Positions 24,008 through 35,300 of a stretch of 64,000 bases of DNA are shown here, one piece after another; position 1 is the first letter of the stretch, and every line of letters begins with the position of its first letter. Made by a program: the position numbers and the translations under genes. Source of the stretch: Phellopilus nigrolimitatus (taxonomy: Eukaryota > Basidiomycota > Agaricomycetes > Hymenochaetales > Hymenochaetaceae); contig JAJOHG010000052.1 in the NCBI GenBank assembly GCA_021029095.1, positions 1 to 64,000 on the forward strand, written 5' to 3'. Below the pieces are notes generated by a model. The model was not told the DNA's origin and searched no databases. It was given only the letters and a program-made list of their open reading frames with translations.

Positions 24008-27000
24008 CTAATTTCTCGACGTCAACACAACAGGCAATCTGCCATTCTTCATGGTGAGCCAGTCCTCCAGCTTTGTCTCCCACTCACGCGGGTCGTAGCC
24101 GCTGGCGAACCGGACCTCGAAGCGCTGGATAATTAACGACACGACCATGCGCAACTCCGTAAGCGCGAGGTTACGCCCTGCGCAGTTCGCGGGGCCATAC
24201 GAGAAGGGAATGAACGCCGCCATATTCGTGATCACCTCCGGGTCACCCGACTCCGAGTCTGGCGTTATCTCAGCGGCTTGTTTTCCCGCGCGATCCGCGG
24301 CGCTCTGACGCAGCCAGCGCTCCGGCCAAAATGCATCAGGCGAAGGATGGAAGTAGCGTGGGTCGCGGTGAAGAACGTATGGTGGAACGATAACAGCAGT
24401 GCCCTCTGGAAGGAACCTGTTAACAGCACACATATAAGTAAATGAGCGATTGAGCATGGTGTGCGTTCGCACCTGTCTTTTACCCATTTCCCTCCACTTC
24501 CGGCTTCCGGAGCACGCTGTACGCTGGTGGCGACCGCCGGCTGGAGGCGTAATGTTTCATTACTTCCACGTTATTCGTTAGTAAGGTCCCAGCGATTCCT
24601 TGCTAAACAGTAAGCTCACATGACCGCGTTCAGAAACGGCATTCCAATAAGCTTTGCGGCGTCGAAAGGATCGCCTTCACCAGGCGGGAAAACCGCGTCT
24701 ACTTCCTTCTGAAGTCGATTATAGTCATCTGGATGTGTAAGTAAATAGTAGAAGATACCGCCGAGCGTGGAAGAGGTCGTATCAGAGCCGGCGACGATAG
24801 CAAGCCCGCCGTTTGAGATGATCTCTGCTTCCGTGGGCGGCGTCTTCTCGACCCCGTCTTCGTCAATCTGCAAGTCCGGATGCAAGCGTACCAATTTTCA
24901 TGTGATTCAAGTTAATCTTTAAAAAGGCGAAGCTTACGAGATTGAAAAATAAGTCCCTCAATAGGGAACCGTTCTTCTTACGCATCCGCACTTTTTCAAC
25001 GCAAAAGTCACGGAAGCGGTTAGCATTCTTTGTGACGCCAGGGATCCTGAAAAGAAGATGTGCCAGCCACGGAAGATGATGCATGATCGAGACAGATCTG
25101 AAGGCGATGATTAGCTGCATGTTTCCAGATTATAGGAATACAGCGCACTCCATTGCAGCTTGTAACAACGTAAATACGCCTTCATTGTCACCGCCGTTGC
25201 GCATAAGCTCGAAACCGCCCCCAAAGCTGCGAAAAGAAAGAGTATTCATTAAAGCCATGGCAGCTTGAAAAAGTCGCTATCCTCACGCCATGTCACCCAT
25301 GAAATCAGTCCTGTCGTGAAACAGTCAATATTCATGCTTTATGTCATACTAAACGAGGCCAAACACTTACGCAAAGAAGATAAACCACGATGCTAAGTCG
25401 ACTCCGGTCTTGCGCTTCTCTAGTTCTCCTACAAGCTGCAGAGCACGCCGCACTACAAGCGGCTCGTACCCCTTAACACCTGCTGTATTGAACGCGCGAT
25501 TCCATGGCTTTCGGCGCCGCGCGTGCTCGTGCACGGTGCGAATTGCAATGAGCGACGATGAAGTACCCGGTCGAGTATGTGCAGACCAAACTAAATTTGA
25601 TTCAGGTTACGCAGAACACGAAACTTCGGTGTGCCTGTATTACTCACTCGGTCCTTTCGGCATTCCGTTCGCTCCTAGAATATCTGGAATTGCACTCGCC
25701 TCTGCTATCGAAAGCTCATTTGGTCCTATGTTTCAGCCAAAGGATCATCTCCGAACATCGGCCTGGAAGAATAATGCAGATCAACACACCAGCACGGACG
25801 TATGGTCCATATCGATCATGAAGCTGTTTGTGATAAATGTGATTCGTTCCTTTCGCCATCACCCAAGCAGCCCAGAACTTTGAGACCTTCGCAAGTAACG
25901 GTCCCGGGTACTGTGCGAGCGGATGCCATGGGGAAAGGCGATATACAACTATGCTCGTAGCCAACGCTGAGTAGAACAAGGCGAATGCGCTTAGCAGTGC
26001 AAGGAAAACAGACTCGGAGAAATGTTCGATAAAGAAGAGCGCAGGAAGAGCGGGAACAAACATGAGCAGGAGAAAGTTAGCAAAGAGATGACACGCATTG
26101 ATCTCGTATCGCTTATAGACTGCATGTATAACCTGCAATTATGGTATTCGAGATTAGCGATTTCTTAGGAGACGATGAGAACTCAATCCCAGTGAAAAGT
26201 CACTCGTGTGAAATCGAATTAGATCGCATGACATCGGACTAATCGAACTGGTCCGATATCACAATATATTTTAAGAATAAAACGATTTATTTATCGTCAA
26301 AATGAGTGAAAACGAGTGAAATCGGATCATTCGAGCAGGCCCGTTTTCATTCGACAGAATCTATAGCAGGATCGCGCAAAATCGTGTCATTTCTATTCAT
26401 GTATCGTGTCTCATCGGATGTTATCGAATTAAATCTGACAGTTCATCACACTACTTTTTTTTTATAAAATCAAATCGAGCACTGTATTGGTTGTACGCTA
26501 CGCTAAAACATAAAAACACGCAGCGACAAAAATGACATCGAGGACGAGCAACCAGTCACGCTTGCCCTGCACACCAATCGCCCTCGCTCCGCACACCAGA
26601 CCTGTCCGCCTTCCATCCGGAAAGGATCCACAACACCGACCCGCGCGGGACACAACACAGCAAGCCGGAAGGCGCTCGCGAGTCTCTTCAAAGCAAACTC
26701 ACGCGAAGAGCTCGTCATGCTGCTTGGATTTTCGAAGTCGGAGATCACAACTTGTGCTGTGGAAGCAATTGAGAAGATCAGGGCGACTGCAACGTCTACG
26801 CAAGTGCTGGCGGACATGCTCGATGCTGAGGAGAGTAAGGTGCACGAGTCTGTAGTCTCTTTCGCAGAACCCTGAGCGGAACAGGAACAAGAGTGCGAAC
26901 GTACACCGTCCGAGCAGGGAACGAGCGTCACGTCAGACCACACTGATGTCATGAAAACCGTTGATGGTGAGTCGATCATGACCGCTCCGTCCCTGTGTGG

Positions 27001-28286
27001 GATGACTTTGGCGGTACGGCGTAATTGGATACGGAAGCGGACTTCTTCAGCTTCGCCTTGTTCAGCCGGCTCACGATCGCATTCTCGCGCTTCGCAACGT
27101 GTACTATCGAAGTCGGACGAAGTAAGCAGGAGTTTTTTTATGAGGGGAGGGGCACGCACTTCACCTGTTACTTTTGAGTTTCGACACCAGGAAAAGTGAA
27201 GAAGGGGGAGGGGAAGGACACACATTTTTGTCGCGCTTAGAAACGACGGCCATGTCTCCCGTTTTCTACCATAAGAAAAAAGCAATTATCATCGCATAGT
27301 TTAGCCGGCGAAGCCCCCGCCCCAGCGCCGCAGCCGCGACCACCTTCAAATTGCTTGCGGGCGTGTATATTACTATTAGATTATCCTTCTTGTTCCCTGC
27401 CAGCACACCCTCAGCTCTCGCAGAACAGAAAGAAAAGAAAAAGAAGAGAGAACGGCCGGCTGGCGCCACGCACCCTCGATCAAGCTCGCCTTGACGAGTT
27501 GCACGCAGTCCGCGAGCAGCGCCTCGGGGAGCGCGTCCCACGACAGCGCCGCACCCACCGCCGCACCGCCACCGCACCCGCCGGCACGCCGTCTGCAGCT
27601 GTGAGCGTTGCGGGAGTGTGTTCGCTAAAGTGCAACTCTTGCTCGTTCTTGGCGATTTTGAGTCGACGGTGACGTTGTGCTTGTCAGCCGAAAGGTATGC
27701 TGATGCAATCCTCCTGGGTGGCCCAACACTTCTGCACGCACACAGCAAACATACTTTGAGAAGCGGATGATCGCCTTTGCTGTGGAGGGCGATGGTGGTG
27801 GAGAGAAGTTTTGTCACTAGGCAATCGAGTGAAAACCGCAAATTCTTTGGCGGAGGGCAGCGGAGTTCTAAACTGAGCACGTGAGAAGCGACTTGAACGA
27901 GAGAGCACAAGTTCGAGCGAGTTCGAGCGACTGATTGAGTTGAACGAATTCAATTTACATAAGCCGAGTGCAGTTTGTTGGGCAAATTTATTTTTATTTG
28001 GCCATTTTTCTCGTTCCCGTCGATCTCCTGAGTAAGTTGCAACGGAAAATCAGACGTCTAAATTGAGTCGCAACACAGCCTTCGGACCACCATCCGAGTT
28101 CACTCGATCTGATTCGAATCCACAAGACTCTATACGATTTCATACGATACAGTCCGATCTCACAAGAGTGACTTTTCACTGGGACTCAATACTCGCCAGA
28201 GCACACGCCACGTCAAGAAGAAGCACATCACGAAGCGAGAGGAGTGGCAAATCGAACGCAGGGGGCATCATGGTAGCCACTGGCAT
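24008..28286 (-). CDS. Cytochrome P450 monooxygenase, copy 2, transposon in intron 1
   Basis: Close paralogue of the P450 at 19122-21413. Exon 1 is 28286-28197 (MPVATMMPPAFDLP...DVACAL) and exon 2 starts at 26132 (VIHAVYKRYEINACH). Intron 1 (28196-26133) is 2,064 nt; removing the 1,996-bp element and one 7-bp duplication leaves exactly 61 nt, the same as copy 1, with the same GC donor (CTG|GCGAGTATTG). Downstream exons carry AGSDTTSSTLGG in the I helix, ETLR at 24558-24547, DAFWPERWL, and the textbook heme loop FSYGPANCAGR. No stop or frameshift was found. One small exon differs more strongly (HTRPGTSS against FPPDDTP). Coding capacity looks intact if the enlarged intron is spliced. Substrate unknown. 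Confidence 0.88.
26504..27199 (+). pseudogene. Captured coding-like fragment with in-frame stop, unknown family
   Basis: A frame without a starting ATG is open from 26504, with protein-like composition (LASLFKANSREELVMLLGFS, TTCAVEAIEKIRATATST, QVLADMLDAEESKVHESV), up to a TGA at 26873-26875. The same frame then continues coding-like (EQECERTPSEQGTSVTSD, TDVMKTVD) until a possible splice donor GGTGAGT near 26966. It lies inside the transposon at 26188-28183. I read it as a decayed piece of a gene, either acquired or belonging to the element; I do not recognise the family. Confidence 0.45.
27340..27570 (-). pseudogene. CCDC25-like (NFACT-R domain) gene fragment inside transposon
   Basis: The minus strand reads LSWDALPEALLADCVQLVKA then SLIEG. 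After an intron (donor GAGG|GTGCGT, acceptor TGGCAG) it continues NKKDNLIVIYTPASNLK. This matches the conserved core of CCDC25-type proteins (DxLPEALLxDCAQLVKANSIEG, NKKDNLTVIYTPxSNLKK). Only about 45 codons are present; the fragment begins and ends abruptly, and the last codons run into what looks like the next donor (AAG|GTGGTC). The intron is retained, so the piece was copied as DNA, not as mRNA. It is a host-gene segment carried by the surrounding element. Confidence 0.72.
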
Positions 28287-28402
28287 GCTGTCTAATCAAT
28301 CCTTTTATCAGGCTTGCTGGTGGCAGAGACAGCAGAAATCCAATGGTTGCTCAAAGGCGGTAGATGAGCTGCGGATAAGACGTCCATTTTCTCAACTGCT
28401 CA

Positions 28403-28408
28403 TTTATA
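28403..28408 (-). promoter_or_regulatory. TATA box of P450 copy 2
   Basis: TATAAA on the minus strand, 117 bases upstream of the copy 2 start codon; counterpart of the box at 21490-21495. Recognisable similarity to copy 1 ends close to this point, and an inverted-repeat element begins about 45 bases further upstream. Confidence 0.45.
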
Positions 28409-28452
28409 TTGGCAGGGTCCATATGGTCCCCACGTTTAGTGGTTATCGTTTG

Positions 28453-29093
28453 AGGGACCTTCAGAGTAGAAACGAAACGCGTTTCCGTTTCCACTTCTGC
28501 CCTTATTAGGCAGGGGCCGTTTCTCACGTAAGACGAGCGCGTTACACGGCTGTTACTACCAAACTAAGTATCTGGAGGATCATCGCGTTGAGCCGTTGCA
28601 TCCCGCCGTGCCGTCACTCGCTACAGAGCTCGGCAACGGTAAGCGACACACGGCATTCTCGGCAGATCACGGTTGTTTCTTACATAACTGTATTACATGG
28701 ATGCTTGATCTCGGCAGGCTCGGCAAAATAGGTTCAGAAGAACACAAACCACAATGTCAGTACACAATTGTATGTAGTATGATTACTTATTCAGTACTAA
28801 CAACTCCTGGTAGGGTACATATGACTATAGCACATTTGATAGTTTCTGTATATTAGGTTACATAATGTGAGCACTTGCAGAAAGCAAAGCTAAGCGACAA
28901 CAGACCGCCGGCTCGGTGAAATCGACTCAGCGAGATCGACGGTGCCGAGACGCCGAAGTTGTTTGGGAATGCGAGCTTCTTGTGACAAGACGTGACTTGA
29001 GATGAGTAACCTTGCTTAGTGAGAAATGGCTCCTGCCTAGTAAGGGCAGAAATGGAAACGGAAACGCGTTTCGTTTCTACTCTGAAGGTCCCT
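28453..29093. mobile_element. Inverted-repeat element (MITE-like) upstream of P450 copy 2
   Basis: Long terminal inverted repeats, about 65 bp with only a few mismatches: 28453 onward reads AGGGACCTTCAGAGTAGAAA and the complement ends at 29093; the pairing runs on through GTTTCCGTTTCC, CTGCCCTTA and TAGGCAGG into TTTCTCAC. The unit is about 641 bp with no transposase frame. A clear target duplication is not visible at either edge, so boundaries are uncertain by a few bases. Confidence 0.75.
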
Positions 29094-29392
29094 AATAAGA
29101 AAGCGCGGTGGCGTGAGCTGATGGAAACTTCGGAACATTCCGCCTCAACGTCTTACATCACGGATTTCGCTAGGATTTCCGAAAGCGCAGTAAAACGACT
29201 TCATCTCGAGTAAAGGATTCACTAGTAATGACAGATGACAAAAGCAGTGCGTATTTAAAGAATGTTGAGATCGACAAAAGATTATCATCACCTAACCAGC
29301 ATAGATTGCCTCTTTATGTTATGATTGGCTTCGGACCAGCTAACCAAAATAAGGATCTACATGTATATATATAAGTACGTCTCGAGAACAAT

Positions 29393-32300
29393 TCACTGCA
29401 TCCCAGCAAGCTCTAGAAGGACATCACGGTCGTCACTCTCGTCTACAAGAGCACGGAGAAGGCCGCTCTCTTTCTCGAGAAGTTTCTTTGGGCTGTCAAA
29501 CTCAACCAGCTGCCCAGCGTCGAGAACCACCTGGGGTGAATTTATCAGCCAATTTCATCGAGTACAGGATAAAAGCTTACTATTTTATCATAGTCCATGA
29601 TGGTCTGAAGACGATGGGCAATGGTGATGAACGTCGTGTCCTTACTAAATTCCGTGCGCAAGGTCTTCTGGATGGCAGCGTCGGTGTCGTAATCTGCCAT
29701 TGGCTTTTCTTCAGTCTTCATCTCAACATAATTACAGCTCAGTGGCTTACCTATAGCAGCAGTAGCCTCGTCCAATATGAGCAGTTTACTCCTTCGGACG
29801 ATAGCGCGCGCAAGAGCGATGATCTGGCGCTGGCCCAGAGAGAAATTCGTTCCGCCGCTCTCCACCATGGTGTCCAGACCTATTCTCGCGTTTACGTTCG
29901 TCTCAGCGCCATCCGGATCTCCCTCTGCACCAGTTTCATTTCTACTTGGCTGATCAGTTTGTTCCTGTTGGCTATCGTGCTGCTTCGAAACAGATTCCTT
30001 CATATCAAAAAAGCCCGCCGCGCGCAGGGCATCGTTTAAAGATGCATCGTCAAGTTGTTCCAATGGATCGAGGTTCTCACGCAAAGTGCCATTAATGAGC
30101 TCAGGCTGTTGTGGGATAAGCGTGACATTCGAGCGCAGCGCATCCAGGTTCATTTCGTCAGTTGCAAGGCCATCGAAATAGACTTTTCCAGTCGTTTTGA
30201 TGGCCCGGAGCAAAGCCAAAGCGATGCTGGACTTTCCTGCCTAGAGTGTCAACTATGAAACGACAGGCATGTCGGAATAAGAGCCTACCAGCACCGGTTC
30301 TTCCGACTGCAAGCGCGAGATTAAATGAAGTGTCTCTTAGATGAAATAAATAAATGACGGACCAATCCCTACACGTTCGCCAGACTGCGCCTCAAATGAG
30401 ATACCGCGCAGCACCTCGGGTGAGTCTAGAAAAGTAGTCTAAATTCATTGGAGCTTATGAACCGTTCGTCTGACTCACCGTCTGAGTATCGAGCCGATAG
30501 CTTCTCAACTCTGAGATTCCCACTCGACGGCCAATACGCAGGAGGCTTTCCGCTGTCAACCGACTTCGGTTCGTGATCGATGCGCAAGAAATCGAGTATT
30601 CGTTCAAGGCTGTGGGATAATGTATAAGTGAGCGTTTGCCTACGCGGTGACGCCCAGATTACTACATACCTGTTGGCTAAGGATGAATGATTCTTTAGTG
30701 ATTTGACTGAACAAAATCAGATAATGCTGACCTTGAATTTCAAAAACATTGTAGATTCGAACCCAAATCAGGATTAACCGGGTAAAAGACAAAACCATGG
30801 ATAATGTGAAGCCTGCGAAGCCCGCCTCTACTAGGCCCCCATAAACAAGGTAGGTTGACACGACACCGGCAAATATTGCGCCTAAGCTATCCACGCGAAT
30901 AGACACCCAGCGATTGATATCGTAGAAAGTGAGTGCTGTTCGAGTGTACGTGTTAATACGCTTTTGAAGCTCGAAACGAAAAAGCTCCTGAGCATTGTAA
31001 GCCCTGATCGACGCTATAATAGTTTGGTAAGACAAACGAAATGAACGAAATGATAGAGCGTACGCAGGCCGGCCAAAGCAGTTCCTACTTGTGTCATGAC
31101 AGGGGCTTTTGCATTACTACAGACAGTTAGTACCGATAGCTTCATGTGCACCAGGTGTTATCACGTACCTCATCTCTCGTCTTATACATATTTGACATTT
31201 TAGATATACCCGACCGAGAAGACCTCCCAAGATCGCGACGACAAGGCCTGGTATTAGAGCATACCAGCCAACCATGAATACAGCCGCGAAGAACAGACAA
31301 ATAAGGTTGATCGTGATCGACATAAAAGGTGACGCCATACGCGTAAGCTGCTCGTCAATGGTATCCATGTCTTGTGTGCACCTGATAAGTATGCTATAAG
31401 ATTCTGTAACAATCTGACCAAGGATTGAAAGTACCTCGTAACGATCCGTCCAACTGGAGTCACATCCAGCCATCTGAACCAAAAGTTAGCGTGCATCCGA
31501 GCATTCAGTGCAATATGTCTCTTGCCTAAATGGAGCAGTGAAAATGCTTTCAAGAAGATTGTTATGTATAACTCTTGAAGCTCGCATAGATCCCAGGACC
31601 CAGAAAATGTCTGATGCAAGTTCAATGAAATAACCAGAAATGTTGGCCAAAGTGTAAAATCCAAGAAACCTACGAAAGATTCAGGAAGTCAGCTCTGCGT
31701 CATTGTGAAGAAAGATCTCTGCATACTTCAGTACAGGTACCTCCGATGCGGGATACTTCAAATACTGGTTCGACCAATAGCCCACGAACCATACCTGAAA
31801 AACCGTTACTAGTATTGCAATCCATCGAGTCCCGACAATCAATGTCCAGACCAACGGACCGCCGACACCACCAACGTAAAGCATGATCGCAGCCATCTCC
31901 ACACGGCCCATAGCCTTTCCCTCAGCAACGACAAGTTTCCCCACTGACGTCTTCGCGTCATTGTTGTCTTTCGTGTCCTCGTCCAGCTTAGTCTCGATGT
32001 CTTCCTCAACCTCCTCGCGCTCCTTTTCTACCTGGGCTTGCAGGTGCGAGTCCTTCTTGAGGATTTCGGAGACAGGACCTTGCGCAGAAACCTTCCCTTG
32101 TCTTCCGAGAACTACGATATGCTTCGCGATGCCCGCGGTGAGAGCAATGTTGTGTGTGACGAGAAGGACCGTTCTTCCTTGAACTAGGTCACCTTGGAGG
32201 GCTTTTTTGGCAGTCCATTTTGCTGTGTGGACGTCGAGTGCGGCCAAGACGTCATCAAGCAAAAGAATCGAAGCCGACGAGTACAGTGCGCGAGCAAGCG

Positions 32301-35300
32301 TCACTCGTGCCTGATTAACTGTCAGCAGGTTTTCTTATTATATCCGATTTTTCCTATATACCTTTTGGCCTCCACTAAACCAGGTATGACATGAGTGAAA
32401 GCTTTCAACATGAAAGCGCGTTGACTTACCTGAGAGTAAGGCCTTTCTCGCCGACTTCGGTAAGATCACCAGCTTCCCACAGACCCAAGTCTCGCTCCAA
32501 CGCGCATTGATTTAAAACTGGTTTGAAACAAACATGCTCAGTTTGATTTCTTCCCACACATTGAAGCATCTCCGTCTTACCCTTTTTATAACGTTCTTCT
32601 TTATAAGGCTCTCCGAAAAGAATATTTTCCTTTAGTAGTATTGTCACTCAATAATCAGCATAAAGGTGTGGCCCACATGATAGACGTACTTTGATGGTTT
32701 CGTTTAGCACCCTACTCTCCTGAGGAGCATAAGCAATCCCCGCCTCTCGAGGTAGATTATACCACGAGCCGACGCCATGCGGCTTATAGTACATCTCTCC
32801 TAAAAGCGCCATCAAGATTGAAGTCTATGATAGGGCTGAAGAGTTAGAAGACTATTACGACCAGTAAGCTATCCTGCGCACCTTTCCAGAGGCAGTCGGT
32901 CCGACGATGATGTTGATATGACCACGCTGAAAGGTGACTTCATCGTCGAAACGGAGGTGGAACTGCTTGCGAGCGTAATACTTCCTTGGTTCGGTAGACT
33001 CTTCGTATTTGATAGAGTCCCAAGAGAACGTGCAGGCTTTAAAACCAATCGTATCATTGCAAGATTGCTCGGAAATAACTTGCTCTTCTTCTCCTGGTCG
33101 TTTGAACAATGTGTTGCCTTCGCTGAGGAATTCGGTCTATGGCGAAGAAAGGTATTTTAAGATTCAAGTTGATTATTGAAAAGAGGTGCCACTTACGGAG
33201 TTCAAGAAGACATTGTAGCGATCGAAAGAAACTTTGGCTGTATGGCGAATATGCATTGCATGTTCAAATGAGAACGATTATGACGAACGAAGAAGCTTTC
33301 ACCTTGCAATAATGATGGGACTGCATATATGATGTTGACATCCTCCATCATTGTGAAGACCTTAAAATGATCCCAGTAGTTAGTAACCGATTTGCTTGTA
33401 CTGGCTTCTCAGCGTACCATAAGAGCGGAAAATATACGAGACGCTGCACTCCAAGATCTAGCAATCAAATCATCCAGGGAAACAAGAAGGGCTCACCTGA
33501 AAGATCTCCTTGCGTCACAAGCGTCTACAATGAAACCAAGTCAGCAGGAAACCGATTCGAAGAAGTTGAACACAAACATAAAGGGAGAGTACAGTCAATT
33601 TCGTTAAAAGCGGGAGCATCTGATTCGCGCAGCTCATCGTGGCCTCCAGGAACCTGAAGCGTTTGATCTTTGAGAGTTCCTGGTCGCGGGTACCAGCAAG
33701 CTGTTTGAGCATGTACGACTCCAGGAGAAGAGCTTGATCATCCGGAGCACACCAAGTGCTGATGGAATTTGTTCAGTCATTCGCTCATTCACTTATTTTT
33801 CTTCGGAGAACATGCTGTAGGGGGATCCTCACATTCTGTTACTGCCTGCACGCGCTTGTCCGTCTGTAATTGAGCAGCGAAAATAAGTAGAGGCTTTCGT
33901 CAAATAAAGAATAAATACGCTACCATCCCCATCTTGTTTTGCTGGACGTTTGCCATGAGCTTCCCCAGGTATAATGGGATAGGCAAACATATAACCATGA
34001 CGGCCAATCCGACGAATGCGCTATAAACGCAAGACACAATTCAGTTTACAACCGCAACAGATTACAGCAACACTTACCCCCAACCCAGTACATTGTATAG
34101 GAATAAGATAGAGATGATCACCTGTAAAAGCGCAGACGCTGAACCACATGAAAACAAAGATGTCGGCCAAAACAGACATTCATTCCTTTTACAACTAAGT
34201 AAAAGGAGCACGCACGGAAGGTCACGATGTGGAACGCGTTGGAAATGGCAGTCAGGTCCGTCGTGATCAGGTTGTTTATCTTTCCCAAAAGGTGGCCGGT
34301 CTTCTCTTTCGCGTGCCCACCTTCGGGGACGGGCTCCGCGTCGCTTTCAGCTGTTGTTGTCGGCACCGCATCTTCCTCGCCCGCAGGCGTCTCTGAATAT
34401 GTAGTCGCGGGGGTCGCCGATGACTGCGTGCTTATATCTGCGGCTTTCTTTGCATCCTTTTGTTTGCCCTTGCTCTTCTCGTCGTCGAGCGCATCGTTCT
34501 TCAGTCGGATCCGCAGCGAATGATGGAAGATGAGGTATGTGAATACGCTCGTGGTCTCGACGTTCACACGTGACTGCAGTAGGCTATCAATACTTAAGTC
34601 GACAAATAAGAAAACGAATGCAAATCTCACGGAGAAATAGAGGTATTGCGTGTCGAGGCACGCGGAGAGTAGGGGGCCGACCGTGAGGACCAGGATCCAT
34701 ACCCATGGGCGCAGGTCCCCGTCTCGAGGTATCTAAAAACAAGCTCGATCGTACGATACTTTGAGATTTAATAACACAGACGCGTACTCACGAAAGTAAG
34801 TTTTTCATCCCATACGGACCCGCGAATTCGCTAAGGGCATGCAGGCACACCCAGGCCGTCATAATCGCATAGTCTTTTCCCCATAGTTTCAACACGCCCC
34901 GAATGACGTGCCGTTTCCCAACTTGCGGGTCCACCGGATCCATCGCCGCGAGTGCTCGCTTTCCTAGTGCCTCGATCCGCTCGCGCGCGGGCACATGCGG
35001 CATGTCGGAAACTGTGACGTCCGGCACACGGTACGCGTAGAACACAATCTTGTCGAGGAAGGAATACGTATAACGCGAGAGTAGGCTGACGGTGTCTTCT
35101 TGACTTGGTTCGTCCTACACCCTCGTCAGTACAACAGTTAAGCGTAGACTTGAGCGATATAATTACCTCGGGCATCATCGGTCGGAAAGGGCGCGGCATA
35201 ATCAATGGGATGATGACACCCGCAAAGGTGAGCAGAGAGAGCCGCACCCAGGTGGTAGGGTCCGAAGCGGAGTCGAATGGCGTCAAGGTCAACGTCGCAT

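Larger units (their letters stand above)
26188..28183. mobile_element. 1,996-bp DNA transposon with TIRs and 7-bp target duplication
   Basis: Terminal inverted repeats of about 29 bp with two mismatches begin CCCAGTGAAAAGTCACTC at 26188 and end with its complement at 28183. ACTCAAT flanks both ends (26181-26187 and 28184-28190) and occurs once at the corresponding place in P450 copy 1, so it is a true target-site duplication. Subterminal DNA is dense in ATCG-type words. No transposase was recognised. The interior is much more GC-rich than the ends and contains foreign gene pieces: a CCDC25-like fragment (-) and an unidentified open frame (+). A 7-bp duplication does not identify the superfamily for me. 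Confidence 0.88.

Noticed and set aside
27266..27910. 214-codon minus-strand frame in the transposon as an intact gene
   Set aside because: It runs through the intron of the CCDC25-like fragment and changes frame relative to the conserved part, so it is not a functional gene as written.
28081..28120. B-box-like GATTCGAATCC suggesting a tRNA
   Set aside because: No matching A box or acceptor/anticodon stems; the words belong to the subterminal region of the transposon.
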